The position numbers were made by a program, and so were the translations under genes. From positions 74,543,345-74,607,344 of the forward strand of contig CM075857.1 of assembly GCA_037975125.1 (NCBI GenBank): a stretch of 64,000 nt of DNA, given 5' to 3'. Of this stretch, positions 11,901 through 26,600 are shown in pieces (the stretch's first letter is position 1; the number at the start of each line of letters is the position of its first letter). The notes under the pieces are model-generated. The model did not search any database. It had not been told where the DNA came from and was given only the letters and a program-made list of their open reading frames with translations. Source of the DNA: Latrodectus hesperus (taxonomy: Eukaryota > Arthropoda > Arachnida > Araneae > Theridiidae).

Positions 11901-14900
11901 ATTAAAGTTTAAGTATTTACACTGGCTGATTTCAATATTTTCGATAAAAAATCAATTCATTATTGTTTTTCCATTCAAAAAACATTTATATTTACTGCAT
12001 TAAATCTTTTAGTGTAAGAAAAGTTAAAATAAATATTTTTTGACTTTTAAAATTGTGCTTTTTTGCATTACGTATTACTTGCTTCAGTTGTGATTTAAGT
12101 TGTTGACATTTTATTAACAGAAACCGAAATATTGTGTTCTATACATATAAATAAATTGCAGTATGAAATAATATTAAATACAAATTCTACAAATTGATCA
12201 CATATTAGTAATACCGCACAGAATATTGAAATAAATAGAAGTTCTTCTGTTGAAGCTTTCTGCTTTTTAACGGGTCAAAAGTAAAGCCTTCAAATATATA
12301 AACTTTCCTTTAGCTAATCGAGAAGGTAACTTATGACTGGGTATTATTTAGGTATGACTGGGTATTATTTAGGTAAGTTCAGCCAAAGGTTCTATTACTT
12401 GTATAACATATTTTTTCCCACAATCATTTTTCTAAGAAAAAGTGTACTAAAGATGACAGCAAAAGAGGAGAGAGCTTCTAATATTAGGTAAGTTTAATTA
12501 TGCAAAGAAATTTGGTTAATTTAAGTGAAGGGATTGGAAAGATTAATGAAAATACTTAAATATCCCTGTAAAGTAAAGAAAATTGCCATGGAGAGAGATT
12601 GTTCAAGCTAAATAATAAAGAATTATTATAAATTAGAACATTCTGTCAATAAATAGAATATAAAAGCAAATAACAATCTGCAGTCCAATTAGAATAAAAT
12701 AATAAATCTTAATTAAAATTTCCTACCAATAAAGAAAAAGTAATTGTATTCAAAATTTTAAGGAATGTTATCACAGGTTGTATTTTATTTATAATGGTAC
12801 TTTACAATTTAATATCATATTTTCATATATAACTATGTATATCATAACTATATTAATAACATTGTCATAACTATCATAACTATGTAAAACCTGCTTAGTA
12901 TACACATTATGATGAAAATGTTGTTCATTGGCACATGAGACAAAGCTCTAATAATTGTGTGAGCCTATTGGTGAGAATTTGTTGCTCCAAACGGTGAATA
13001 ACGCTCCTAACACGACTGTTACTTTATCTGAAAAAAAATTTTTAGAACATTTTTAAGATGAATGAAATACGAATGGTTAAAAGAATCGTACAATAATTTG
13101 GTTTCAAGAACTTTGTTTTCAACCAGATTCCTTTTTTTCTTTTAAAAAAAGCATCATTTTCTATTTTCTGGAACATAAATTAGCTAAAAATTCTTTACCA
13201 ATGAATTTCTTCTATGGGATTCATTTCTTGTCATTTACAGCTTCCATTGGATTCAAAATGACTTACTTTTGCTCTTAATTATTGAATGTTGACATTCAAT
13301 AATTGAGATCAAAAGGCAAACAATATTGAATGTTGACATTACATCGAGTGATGAATGTTGACAATAATTGCTGAATGATGAGTTTTGAGACTATAGATGC
13401 GAATCTTACAATAAAATGTTTCCTTCAATCGATTGAAGAATCGTAAGATCGCTTAATTGATTAAAATAATTGGAATCGTAATAATTTTTTGATTAAATAT
13501 TGCCAGCTTTAAGCTCTTAAAGGTGAAAATAAATGAAAGTTATAAGTTTTGTTGTGTAATAAATAGTTTATTTAATATAAGCATGTAATAAAAATTGAAA
13601 TGCTGAATTTTACTCAGAAATTTCTGTATGAAAAAATGGAGATAAAATTGTTTTAATTTAATTAAAATTTCAAAAAAGTGAATTTTAATTATCGAATAAA
13701 ACTATTTTGAATTTGCAAGCACAGAAAGAGTTTTTACTATTCTAACAAACATTTATTTTAGTATAAAATAGAAAATTTTCTTTCCAAAGTTTCGGATATA
13801 AAATTTCCCTTGAGTTTTACATGTGCCTTTTCGCAAAATAAAAAAATGAAATTAAATACAGAAAATGCAATCGCATAGTGCACTAAAAAATAGCGACATC
13901 AATTTTAGAAATTCTCAAGAGAGGAAAGATCCTATGAATTTTCCTATGAAGAATTACATAGGAAATGCAATTTTGAATGTGCATCGAAAAATGTATTCAT
14001 AGAAACTATATTTGTAGATGAAAAAAAGTTTTCTTTTCTAGTCTTTCAAATATATTTTTATTCTAATTTTTTATAATTGTATTTTCCCCGGAAAAATTAT
14101 AATTTTCTTCTATAAGGCAAAATTAATTTATTAAAAATAGGTCAGAATAGACAGGAAAATAGATTAAGCATTAAAATCTAATAAGATTGTTTTTCCTGTA
14201 ATTAGGAAAAAAAGAGATTTTTTATTTTAAGCTCTGAAGACAGAAATATAATTAATTTAAAATTAAAAGCAGTTATTTGATTATTTCTTGTAACTAAGTG
14301 AAGATTTAATTTTATTCGTTTGCATTAATGAATAATGCTGTAATATTAATTATTAATATATTTAGTTAAATAGTGATATGTATATAAATTCTATCAATTT
14401 ATAGGCAAAATCATACCTTAATGAATATTAAGTTATTATCAGTTTAATGTATATAATTCAGAATTCAAATAGAATTTACATCAATTAATGTAGTTACATT
14501 CATTTTTTATTTATTGGGATATGCTTAAAATGATTTATTAATAGTATCTTTATTTTTGAATATTTTGTGTCAAGTATTTTATCGAATAGCGAAAATATTT
14601 TTTACCAGAGTTTACATTTCTCGAAAAGTATAGTTCAGTGAAATTATTTATAAAATAATGAATTGAAAAACAAACTAAATAAGTTGATTAATTTAAAATA
14701 ATTTCAGAACAATAAAAGAAAATTTTTTCTTGAACTTTCTAATATTTTAATAAGATCAAAATAATGATTTCTTTTAAATTAATCTTTATAATCTAAAATA
14801 ACTTAGTTTGTAAAATAAAATAAAAATACATTCCATATAGACAAAACATTTATTTCTTATTTATTAAATTAGTAACCATTTAATTAATAATAATAAAATG

Positions 14901-17557
14901 AGCAAGTTATTTAATTAAGTGATTCAAAAATCAAATTTTGTGCTAATGATGATACCATTCAATAGTGTACTGAAATTATTTGCCCAAAAGGAATATAACA
15001 GAGTGCATTAATTTTATCATGATGTTTTATGTATTCAAAAAAGTTATAAAAGTTTACTTTCGGTTACCACCTGATTTTTCGTAATCTTTTTGAAGCCAAG
15101 ATAGGAAAATGTGAATAACAAAATACAACCCTAAAACACGCTAGTTAAAGTGTTAAGAATACCAAGGCTATCAGAAATTCTATTTTATCGCCAAATTTAT
15201 AGCTAAATGTTTTGCCAAATCTAGGGATTTCCTCTTCTACGCCAAACCCAAAAATTTTTATGGTAATTTGAAATGATAATAAAAGGGCATTTGTATGATT
15301 AGTTCTTTTTAAACCAATTTCTCATTTAGAATGGTTGTCAAGACCTCTTTGTTGAATTACAGTACAATTGGAAACACCATTTCTATTATTTTATATACAT
15401 TAAATTAACGAATTTCCACATTAACTTCAACGAATTTTCTCAAATAAATTTAATAGGTTAAATTCTTAACTGTCTTTTAGAAATTAAGAACTTGGCAATT
15501 ATTCGTGTTATAACAATATTTCATATCTTTCACGTGGTTTATAAAGTGAAAGTTTTGTAGTGAATAACGTTAATTATATTGAATATTTATTAAATTTTTC
15601 ATGTTCACTTTCTAATATTTATTTTAATTGTCAAAAGACATCATATACAACAAATTGAAATTCAAAAAATTTATCCTTTGTTGTCCTAGGCGTAACTAGT
15701 CCATGTAATTATATTAATTTTTACAGTCCTTATGAAATTATTGTTGCAAAATTTCAGCAACTGCGTCGAGTCCAGTCTATTTTACATTTGTGTTTAAAAA
15801 GTGATTACAGAGTGACCTTAATCAAAAGATCTTATTGTTAATTAGGTAATCTCAAACAAAAAAGCCAGCATAACATGATAAACCAATCGTTAAATCATTA
15901 GCCTTAATCGGACACTAAAGTAATTCATCAATGAAATATTGACAAAGGAATACACGAATGTGAAACAAGATTAGTTGATCCTTTGAAATGTATGAATTCC
16001 CTCATTTGTAACATTGTCTGACCTTGAAAATATATAGTTTTTTTTATATTCAGCCGTAAATTTAAAAATCCCACTTTATTTGGTTAATTTTAAAACACAC
16101 TTTGCTTGTGGCAAATTAATACACCGAGCATAAAGATTTCTATTTTCCAAACTTACATCAACAGAATCCTCCATGAAAAGAAAAAACTTTTTATATATAT
16201 ATAACTTAACACACATTACAATGTTATTAAAAATAAATATATTTTTGTGTAGAACGTTACTGATCTAAGAATAATCAACAAATGGAAAAATATCAGAAAT
16301 ACTGCGTAATGAACAATTTTCTTCGAAAGATAATAGGACTGATTTGAATTACGAGAGAATGTGTTAAAAAAGTTAATTTCATTTTCTTCACTTTTTTCGT
16401 TAACGCTTCATATTAAACAGTTTTAAAGAATGACTCCTCATTAATGCGTATGCAATAAATTGCAGTTATAAAATTTTTGAACATTTAAATAATTTTCTTG
16501 AAACTTACAAGATAAAATTACAAGGAACTTACAAAATTATATATGTATATAATGCTATATATAATTCAGATTGTAAGCAAACTGATGATTTTTCTATTTT
16601 GTGCTTCAAATTTTTTTAATTTCAATAAGATTTTGTAAATAAATAACTGAAGGCTTGTCAAACTGCTTACTATCCTGACAAAATTTAATTTATTGAAACA
16701 ACCCAATCATAGTAATAAAATAATGCAAACTTCAATAAGAGATAATTAACTTTGAAAAATTATTGCTCTGAAATTAGACTATTTATCAATTTTTAAGGTG
16801 GAAAAATAAGTCTGGAAGAGTGAGGTAATAATGTCCACTATCTAAAAAATTAGGAATTCTAATTTTAAAATTTATAAATTATTATTAAAAATAATTATTT
16901 TAAAGCTAAGAAGACCATTCTTTAAATTAAAAAAAAATCTATCTTATAAATTTAATGCGCATGGACTTTCAAAGATGAGTCCATAAATGTTTTGCTAGAA
17001 AGGCTAAATGAAAAAAATTTATATATTTTGCGTTAAAAGAACTTCGTGTAACATAAAAAGAAATAAAATTATTGAAAATTTTGTTGTTTTGTCCTTTTTA
17101 TTATGATTTGTTTCCGATTCAGTTTCTATTAGATACCAAGTTATCAGATACAACATTAACTGCCTAGGATTGTGGAAAATAGCTTTAATACAAAAAGTTA
17201 AGAAGTTTTAACTTCGAAAAATGTAATATCATTGCAAAAAATTATACAACTTTGCTAGTACCATAGGATTCCTTTTATAAAGAGTAATGAAGAAAAAAAC
17301 ATCAATATGTTTATCTAGTATTGTATTTTTGTAATTCATGCCGAACTGATTGATAAATGCTTATAAGTCTGTATTTCAGTTCAACAATTTGGTAATTCTA
17401 GATCCATCTTGGTGTGTATAATTAAAATGGTTAAGAATCTACTTGCAACTTTAAGTTTCATTTGAATAAGCTTTTGTGAACTAAATGCGAATGAAGAGCA
17501 AAAGCCTAAATCATTAGTTTTATTTTATCATACACTACAGCTAATTTGATGCTTGTA
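8911..17557. other. Intron 2 of the minus-strand gene, left part
   Basis: AT-rich. Apparent ORFs at 9927-10337 and 9319-9855 have AT-driven composition and no splice context. A less AT-rich patch at 11228-11479 reads ..SEKKLVFHHHHRDLELLYVS and KIPAVGTTVTTSIKKARNEF on the minus strand; unrecognised, possibly a repeat remnant. Repeated TGAATGTTGACA units occur around 13285-13370. Confidence 0.5.
12332..12373 (+). repeat. 21-bp tandem duplication
   Basis: TATGACTGGGTATTATTTAGG occurs twice head to tail with no mismatch, in otherwise unremarkable intron sequence. Confidence 0.9.
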
Positions 17558-17805
17558 TTGGGTTGGCAAATAAATAATTTCTGCTTGCAGCAGTAGATAG
17601 CATTATGTTTGCTTCGTGATTCCCTTGTAAATGACAGATTTTTTTTTTGAAATTTGGTAGTCGATACCTTTAGGTTGCTAATAGAAACAAATTCAGTGAA
17701 TTTTTGTTTATAACTGTCAGTTTTAACATGGAGTGCAAAAATAAGCATTTTCGATACATTTTACTTTTTTTATTTTTATAAAGGGAAGAAAGCGGCTGAG
17801 ATTTA

Positions 17806-18061
17806 CGGCACAGGTGCCGCATAATCCAGGATGCCAAATTCTGAGTTTGGCGATTTTTGGACGGATTTCCTTATGTATCTGGCAACCTCCTTTTTATTAC
17901 GTCATATATATGGAGACCTGTAAGAATTATGCAGAAAATCCTATTTTGGTAATCCTAGTATTTACGTCATCGCTCACGTCACGGTGCTTCATCTTGGCAA
18001 CATTTTTTCATCGCCAAAAAATTCAGAATTTGGAATCCTTGATTATACGGCACATGTGCCG
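17806..18061. mobile_element. 256-bp MITE nested in the mariner (copy 2 of a three-copy family)
   Basis: Ends are inverted and each is itself palindromic (CGGCACAGGTGCCG at the left, CGGCACATGTGCCG at the right), followed inward by inverted ATAATCCAGGAT / ATAATCAAGGAT and CCAAATTCTGA. The flanks repeat AGATTTA (17799-17805 and 18062-18068), a 7-8 bp target duplication. Removing the element and one repeat restores the mariner reading frame across AEIY-KEIC. There is no coding capacity. A 7-8 bp duplication suggests a hAT-like or related transposase in trans; that is inference. It is in opposite orientation to the other two copies. Confidence 0.8.
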
Positions 18062-18084
18062 AGATTTACAAAGAGATATGTGAA

Positions 18085-19000
18085 GTTTATGGTGTTGACT
18101 GTTGAAGAACGCGAGTGTCAGAATTGGTTTAAAAAATTTCGTTCTCGTTATTTCTGACTGAAAGATGACCAATGTTCTGGTCGACCTACTGAAGTTGATG
18201 GTGACAAACTGAAAGCCATAATTGAATCATACTGAATCATACAAAGCCATAATTCATATAACTTAGCGAGAGATTAAAAAAAAGTTAAATATATCACACA
18301 CAACAATTGAAAATCATATAAGCATCTTGGACTTGTTAAGAAGTTCGATATTTGGGTTCCGCAAAAATTGAAAGAAGTTTATGTAACACAAAGAGTCAAT
18401 ATTTACTATATGCATTTCTATCCTAATCCAATCGACCCTTCTTTGAAACGAATTATCACTGGTGATGAAAAATGGATCGTCTATTATAACATTAATTGAA
18501 AAATATCATGGTCTAGACATATACAAGCACATAGATAAACAAGCACAAACCATATCAAAAGCTGAGTGGCATCAAAAATATCTTGCTCTCAATTTGATGG
18601 TATTAAAAATGTGTGTTGTATATTTTAAACTGTTTTCCAACAATTGAGTAATCAACTCAGATGTTTACTGCTAACAATTTGTGAAATTGTAGAAAGCAAT
18701 GAAAGAGAAAAGGCCAGGATTGCCAAATCCCAAAGGAATCGTATTCCACCACGAGGAGGCGCATATTTTTAGCAATACGTGCGAAACTATCTGAGCTTGG
18801 ATTGGAAGTGATGTCTCAGCCACTCCCATACTGATCCAACCTTGCACCATCGGATTATCATTTATATCGAAGTTTACAAAACTTCTTAAATGGCAAAAAT
18901 TTTAGTGCTATTAATGACCAGTAGTCGCACTTGTTTGTGTTTTTTGCAGTTAAGAACCAGAAATTCTATGTATGAGGGATCAGGAAGTTACGAGAAAGGG
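18085..19000 (+). pseudogene. Mariner transposase pseudogene
   Basis: Remains of a DD34D-type transposase inside the mariner. HTH-region pieces are at 18085-18230, the W-V-P linker near 18350, the first catalytic Asp in IITGDEKW near 18450-18480, and poorly preserved C-terminal sequence to about 19000. In-frame stops occur right after the SRYF block, after DKLKAIIES, and several times after the catalytic block, so no functional protein can be made. The 5' coding part is split off by the MITE at 17806-18061. Confidence 0.7.
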
Positions 19001-19116
19001 GGCAAAAAGTCATCGAACAGAATGGATACACTGATTAAAGTTCATTTTTTTGTATAGAAAAAAAATTGAGTTTTATTTCACGCTAAAAACCTGAAACTAC
19101 TTTCTTGCCAACCCAA

Positions 19117-22028
19117 TAAAATAAACAACAATGAGCCTCCAATTACATTAGGAAAGTTATCGTTTCTACTTCTATGGAAAGTAAAAAAGTTTCTTAAACA
19201 TTTTTATTTTTTTATTTGAGGATATTAAAGAATGATAAAAAAATTAGAATTTTCTGGACGAATTAGAGATACTTGTGCTCTGAACTGTAGTTGAGATCTG
19301 GAGATAGAACGTAAGAGAGACACTTAAGTTGAGTCCAAAAAATGACTAAAAGAACATCAATCGGCATTTTAAAAAATTTTTATACCGTTTGTGTAGTTTG
19401 GATCTGTTGTACACATTTCACTATTTCGTAAGTCTAACTTATGTATAGTCTAGGATTTTCCCCTTAATCAGCAAAAATAAGCAAATCATAAAGAATATCT
19501 CTCCCTTAGACTTAGCTAAGAGCATCTTTTTGACAGAATTAAGGCTCTGTCTTTGTAAATTTCAAAAACTTTATTGAGTATGAATTATAAATTTTAATTT
19601 AATTATAATCAAAAACTTTTCAAAACTACAAATTATTATGTGTTAACTGTATGTAATTCATCATTAACTCCATTATATTGTCATCCTGTTTTCATCCTTA
19701 CAATTAACCGGAATCTGATTGTATATTTTAAGAGATGTTGTAAAATAATCATGCTCAACTGTAGTAAAAAAAAACTAATACATTTTTTAATTATTTTTAA
19801 ATAAAAGCCCCAATAACTTCCATTAAACTGGTAAACCTCCTTAGAGTTACGTAGAGGGATGTTCGCTGGTGTCGACTGTCAACAATCTCTCCTTTCGATA
19901 CTTACAATATTTTAACACTCCCATAACACAAATTCAGTTACATTGAAGAAGGAATTAACACTTGAAATATGTTAAATCCTCATCAAATTACAATTAACGA
20001 TGAGTATTCTAGAAAACAACAAATTATTCCTCTGAGACATTTTCAAGTTGATAAATAGTCTTTGATTATTTACTTTATTAAATTGAGCAGTTGCAGATTG
20101 ACCAACATCAACTTCTCAAAAACTGGTTATTTTTTAGGAAATTGTTATTTTCAAAAATAAAGTCACTTAGAAAGTGTTGAAAATAAAGTCATTAATAAGG
20201 TCATCAGTAACTTCCTATCTCAGTTTCAGAAATACTAGGATTTCTAGATGCAAAGTGAAAGTTGATACATATTTTAACTTTGTGAGATTTTGTGTTGCTT
20301 TATATGAAAAGATTTATTTGATAAAATATCACTAGTTAACCTTTCCATTGCTTTGGACGAAGTTTCATTCAGCAAATTTACTTTTACAAGACGAAAAATT
20401 GCTGTTAATATTTAATTTTAAATTAAAATAACTGCACTAATAAGCAAATTTAATTATATATTTATATCATGTTCAAATAAGCATAAGAAAGGTAATAGTA
20501 ATTTTTAAGATAAAAGTTTATTTGCTGTATTTAGAAACTTTCAAAATTATAATAAGCAAAATTAAAATTTTGAAACAACAAGAGATTTTAAAATTTTCTC
20601 TTTGTAGAAATATATTTACATTATAAATTTATCCTTTAATAAACACAATGCTCTCTTATCAGGATTTTCTTAGGAATATAAAAATTTAAGTTAACAAAAA
20701 ATGTAGATAAGCTATTTTGAATTAAAGCAAATCTTTACATTTTTTCATTGAGTGTTGTTCAAAGTAACCAAATTTCTATATTGGATTTTATTTATTTTAA
20801 GAAATATATCAAATAAGATATTTTATTAATACTAAGACTTCACTATAATCATTGAAAATGGCTGAATTTCATAAGTTATTTGTGCAAAGTGTTATGAATT
20901 AGTTTTTATTAAACGATATCATTGTAAAGAAAACAGCATGAATCAATTTGCGATAAGAACGCTTGTTAATAGCATTTGATTTTAATTTTGCAGATTTTTT
21001 TGATTTTAATTTGATTTAATTATTAAGTATTAATGATTTATACATAAGTATAAATCATTAATACTTAATAAAATAAATAATAGCTGTGCTTAATAAACTT
21101 AGAATTAGTTTTTCATTTAGTAATTTTATGGGTTTTGCCACTGAGATATGTAAGTATAATTCACAAATAATGAAGTTCCTCAGAGTCCAAGAAGAAATAC
21201 ATGAAAAGAAAAAAAAAACTTTTCAAACTGCTGTCCACTGAGTGAAGCCAAATAATAAATCGGTATTACAATGGACATCAAAGCTTATACAATCCCTTCG
21301 CAAATAGTTTGTCTACCTATGGCTCGAAACTGTAATAAGCATGGGCTCACAGTAGCTTAAAAGTAGGACCTTATGTAGCAGTCTTTTATGATTTTCAACA
21401 AAATACCAAAATTATACAAAAAGTAATTTAAAATGACATTTTAATTCAAGTTAATTTTATGAGTTAAAATATTCTAGGCAAATACTCGTGAATCACATGA
21501 AAAATACAAGAGTGCTATTTGGATAGTCCACTAATTAGCTTTATAAAATTACAACTTTTTATGATAAATAATTTTTAGGAAACAATTAATTTATAAAATA
21601 GTTTTTATTTTTTTCTACTTTCAATGAAAACTATCTCTTCGAGCATTTTAATACCTATATCTAATAATTCTATGGTAAAAGATAATCCGATTTCTAACTG
21701 AAAATGATAACTGAACAACTTTATAAAAATTTTACTTTTTACAAAAATGTGATAAAATTTGACTGTTTTATGAACAGTTTTTATGCAAATTCAATGCAAA
21801 TTTATATTTGTTAATTGTTAATATGGAACAAACTTAGGTTAATGGCATCGAATTTCATTAAGAAAATTTCACTGACTTTTTATTAATGAATTGTACAGAA
21901 TGATTATTTTACTTTAATTGTTGGAAAAGTTGGTTAAGACAGAAATAAAAATACCAAATGGCAATGATATTTGGGTTTTATCAAATGAAAGAATAAACTA
22001 AACATACATACACACTTAAATATGTATA
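19117..22028. other. Intronic, no gene seen
   Basis: AT-rich between mariner and Tc1-like element. A mixed-composition patch at about 19830-19960 and another at about 21175-21370 may be old repeats; neither codes. Confidence 0.45.
21021..21070. repeat. Perfect 22-bp hairpin
   Basis: Arms 21021-21042 and 21049-21070 are exact reverse complements with a 6-base loop. AT-rich; no transposon ends or target duplication seen. Confidence 0.9.
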
Positions 22029-23430
22029 CACTACTGTAATAATAAACATACACCTGAGGAAAAGCGGCACAACACACACGAAATATGCACGACAAGTAGA
22101 ATTTACAGACATGTAAATGATTAGACTAAAGCGCATTCATACAAAGCAGGCGACAGTAGCGACCACAATGTGTATAAAACCAGAGATTTGACAGCAGTTT
22201 TCTCATACTAATTTCCGTTTCAACGTTACTTTTGCAAAGAAAGTTGTTGTAATGCCTCGTGTAAGAAAAAATGCCTATCAGTACGTGTCTGACTTTGATC
22301 GAGTGAAGGATTATTAGTATCCCAACGGGATTGGTGTGGCTTCAATGTACCGCAATATTGCTGTTTGCAATGCTTTGTCGAGACCTCCCATGACTGTTAG
22401 CAGAATATGGAATCGATGGATCCAGACAATCATACGGAACGTCATGCAGGATCTCAGCTGACCCCCTATCACTAACAGCAGAGAAGACAGACATCTTATC
22501 CATGGTCACAAGGGACTGTACAGCCACGTCACGAACCCTGAGTCGAGAATGGAATAATTTGCAAGGCAACAAATTTCTGCTCGAACAGTTCGGGATGATG
22601 CCGGTATACATGATTGTCTGCAAGGTGACCATGGCTCTCACAACATTGACGCCAGTCACAGACAGGAGCGCTTGCTTAATGTAGTGGACGAAGCGTGACG
22701 AGTCCTGATGTGGGAATGGCATCGCGTCATCTTTAGAGATGAATCTCGGTTCTGTATACAGGACCACATAGCCGCATCCGTGTTGTAGGCATTGTGGAGA
22801 ACGCGCATTGCCAGCTTGCATTGGACATCGCCATACTGCCCTATCTGCTGGAGTGATGGTATGGGTGCCATGGATACACGTCTCGATCACCTCTTGTTCA
22901 CACATTACCGGCACTTTGAACAGCAATCGTTACATTTCCGATGTGTTATGGCCCGTGGCTCTGCCCTCCTATCTTCGAGGCTCTCCAATGCTTGTTTCCA
23001 CAGGATAATGCACGACCAAATGCTGCCCGTACTGTTCTGGAACTTCCTTGATACAGAACAGGTTCGACTGTTACTCACAGCACGTTCTCCTGATGTATCA
23101 CCAATTGAGAACGTGTGGTCAATGGTTGCCGAGCGATTGGCACGTCATCACCTCACCATCCAGTACTGTCGATGAACTGCAGATAGTAAAGCCGCATGGA
23201 CCGAGGATCACCGTACATGCCATACAATCTCTGTTTGACTCCATGCCTAGGCGGACAATGCTGTTATTGCAACCAGATGTGGCTGCTCTCCGTACTGATT
23301 TCTCAAGATCTATACATCCTAATTTCCTGTAAATCTAATCACTGTTCTTTCCACTATAATGTATGTGTCCAATAAATATCGTTCTGTTATTTGCATTCCT
23401 TCTGGTGTTGCAATTTTTTAATGGTCAGTA

Positions 23431-23432
<2 letters not shown>
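22029..23432 (+). mobile_element. Decayed Tc1-like (DD34E) element
   Basis: Ends CACTACTG (22029-22036) and CAGTAGTG (about 23426-23433) with partly matching inner sequence, ACACC-AG-GGAA near each end. TA precedes the left end; the right end runs into GTGTGTA and a (TA)n tract. Total about 1.4 kb. The interior is much richer in G+C than the surroundings, and the decayed transposase shows frame breaks and stops. The arrangement matches the Tc1/Tcb-like transposases that are very common in arachnid genomes. Confidence 0.82.
22252..23330 (+). pseudogene. Tc1-like transposase pseudogene
   Basis: Starts MPRVRKNAYQYVSDFDRVKD and hits a stop at codon 20. Further pieces in several frames: RPPMTVSRIWNRWIQ (second HTH), PPITNSREDRH, FRDESRFC with the first catalytic Asp (about 22730-22755), QDNARPN with the second Asp (GAT 23004-23006), and ARSPDVSPIENVWSMVAERL with the catalytic Glu (GAG about 23107). 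The Asp to Glu distance is about 34 residues once a one-base shift is allowed, as in DD34E transposases. At the end, VHAIQSLFDSMPRR matches the usual C-terminus. Multiple frameshifts, so non-functional. Confidence 0.82.
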
Positions 23433-23639
<207 letters not shown>

Positions 23640-26600
23640 TTATTTAAATTTTATTATTTTTTTAATTTGAAAATTTTAATTATTGTTCTTATTCTAACAA
23701 CTAAAGAATTAAAATTTGACAGATAAAAGTGGTGAATATAACATAACTTTGCTTTCTTAGATTAAGTTAAAAAAGATGTTAAATGCTAAATTTAGAAGTA
23801 ATTTTTGTGGTACTTATATAATTATCTAAACAATTTAAATATTTGATATTTTTCTAGTTCATTAATATTTACAATAATTTATCAAATAATGCTTACAATT
23901 TTCATTTTAAATAACTGAAAATATTGGTATTAAATAAATCTACACATTTTTTAAAATTTTTAAACATTTAATTTGCATGTATTATTAAATAAAATTCTTT
24001 TACACAACAGTGGGAAAAATACTTATCTCCCGAAAATTTACTTTTGTAGGTGTTAAGCTATGGCGTATCAATGTCGAATAAATTTTATCATACCAATATC
24101 TGTTTTATAAGTAAACAACTCTTGCGATAAACCTAATAGTGTCCGACAAAAAAGTTTCAGCTGATCATTTTATGAGATTAAATTTTATTTTTTAGGGAAT
24201 CTTTATATCATCTTCACCGAGACAAAATATTTAGAACACAGTTAAATCATACATTTAAGCTTACAAAATAAGAATTTTTCTAAATTTTTAGCTAATAGTT
24301 TTATAATTTATAAAGTTATGGAAGAATATTACTTAAAGCATTATCATTTTCCCTTTTTTCAAGACGACAAAAAATCATTGCGGTAAGTGAAATATTTTAT
24401 ATATTAATGCTCAATGTATACGGTTTTGTGTTAATTTAACACACATCAATCTAAATTTTGAATTGTTTAAAATTAATAGCAGAAAATTTTTCATTCCTAA
24501 TAGATTACTTTACAATGTGATTTTAAATAGTGATCAAAAATTCAAAACTAAGTTTCAAATTTAGTTCTTGATAACAGTCATATTTGAAACTTGAACTTGA
24601 TAATCACTATATTTGAACCAAATTTATTAATCATTTATTAATTTATTCGTTTCATGAAAATAAAATATAGTGAATGGATAATTTTTATTTTATTTCTATG
24701 AATTCTGATATAATTCACTCGAAATAATTTATGATATTATTTGTAATATTTAGAACCAATATAGTATTAGATATATATAATATGAATTAATTTGGAAACA
24801 ATCATTCGCCTATATGTGGCTAATTTGAGACTCTTTATAACAATTTGTATTTATTTTATTTTGGTCACATTATATTAAATATTTATTTCTGAAATTTGCT
24901 GCCATTGTAAGGCAAGCTATTTTTTTGTATTTTTCTGTATTCGCATAAGTACTATTTCTATATCCATATCTAATCGAATGGAAATGATGGAAAAATTTCT
25001 TCTTAGAATAATTTTAACATTGTTTTCGATTGATAATTGATAATTTTAACTTGATTTGTTCCCAATCACCAAGGTAAACTTTTTATTTCTAACTAATTTA
25101 AGGTACACTATTCAAATAAAAATTAAAGTATGAATATCTATAATTCTCTTATTTGGAACTCATTGTTGTTTCAGTGTTTCAAATGTTGATTGCATCGAGT
25201 ACGAATGAAATAATAATTATCAAATTATTAAAAAAATAACACTAAATATTATGTTTTTATTTTTTTATTATGAATACTAAATATAGAATAATGGTATCAG
25301 TACCTAAAAAATTAAAATAAAGCATTATACTTTATCTTAACTCATGCAAATCACGTTTCTTATGTTTTCATATATTAGTTGTTTCTGTAATGGCACATTA
25401 ATTATTTGCATTTTAAATACTATTTGATTATATAGTATATTTATATATTACAGTTACAGATTTTTAAGGGAGAATTTAGTGAAATTTTAAAGGAAATAAT
25501 TCTGAAGATTTTTAAAAATTGGATAAGCTTAGCAATTTACAATAAATTATTATATCTGAAAATAACTTTCCAGAAATTGTACTGAATCTTTTAACTGGTC
25601 AAAAGTAATAAACTCAACATTTAAAAATCCCAAATAGGACATGCAAAGTTGATGTAAGATGTCACAATCGTGGAAAAAAATAAGATTAGATTTTTCTAAA
25701 AGAAAAATTTTATTTTTATTTTTCGAAATTTATGTAAAACTTTCGAATCCTTGATTAAATTCTGTCTCACTTGGCAATGAGAAATTTTCAAACAAGGGAA
25801 TTTATAGCAGAAGAATTAATTATTTAATTTGCAGATAATAAACCACAAAGACAAAAAAATTTACTTAAATATGCACGAAAGCAATTAAGTTTGCACGCTT
25901 AATATAAGGCACGTATCTTATTTCATTTCTTTCTAATAACAAATTAACATATTCTTAATTTAAAAGCGGTGTTTGGAAAGTGAATCATTTAAGAATTTCT
26001 CTTTTAATTTATAAAATTAAGTGGTCCTTAAGAAGTTATCAATAAGGATATTTATATTTTCCAGTTAATATCTATCAATAAAATAAATTTACGATTAGAT
26101 CTAAGCAATCTAATGTTAACAATTCATTTCTTTAACAAAATTTCAGTATTTAAGAATGAAGTGCTATAATATTTTTGGACAAAAAGCACTTCATCAAGGC
26201 TTATATTTTTATTGCGTTTAATAAAATATTTGGTCGACATTTTTTAAACGATGTCACAAATCTAGCTTTTTCCAGTTTTTAATTTCCCCTATTATAAATG
26301 CATTATTTTAACTTATCATTATGAATGAATAAGCAATAAAATATTTAATATTTGTGCTCATTTCTCTGCAAAGAATTTTAATAAATTTAAGACATCAAAT
26401 AATAATTCACTATTACTAACTTCATGTTAATATACTTTTAAAGAAACTAATATTTCTTTGTAAGCTGAATATGTTTTTATTATAACCAAAACTTCGGAAT
26501 AATTTCGTTGCATTTTTACATTCATTTAACTAAACAATATGTTTATTTGATTTGAGCAGAATTTTTTGTTTTACATTATGATTGTTATTTAATCAGGTAT

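Larger units (their letters stand above)
17558..19116 (+). mobile_element. Decayed mariner element interrupted by a MITE
   Basis: Bounded by inverted ends TTGGGTTGGCAA (17558-17569) and its complement (19105-19116), flanked by TA on both sides (17556-17557 and 19117-19118), the expected target duplication. Length is 1559 bp, or about 1.3 kb without the 256-bp insertion, the usual mariner size. Plus-strand reading shows mariner transposase pieces: KAAEIY (before the insertion), then KEICEVYGVDC, ECQNWFKKFRSRYF, DDQCSGRPTEVD, FDIWVPQKLKE, and DPSLKRIITGDEKWIVYYN containing the first catalytic Asp. The Trp-Val-Pro motif and GDEKW block fit the SETMAR/irritans-like group. Many stops and frameshifts follow; the later catalytic residues are hard to place. 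The element is dead. Confidence 0.82.
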
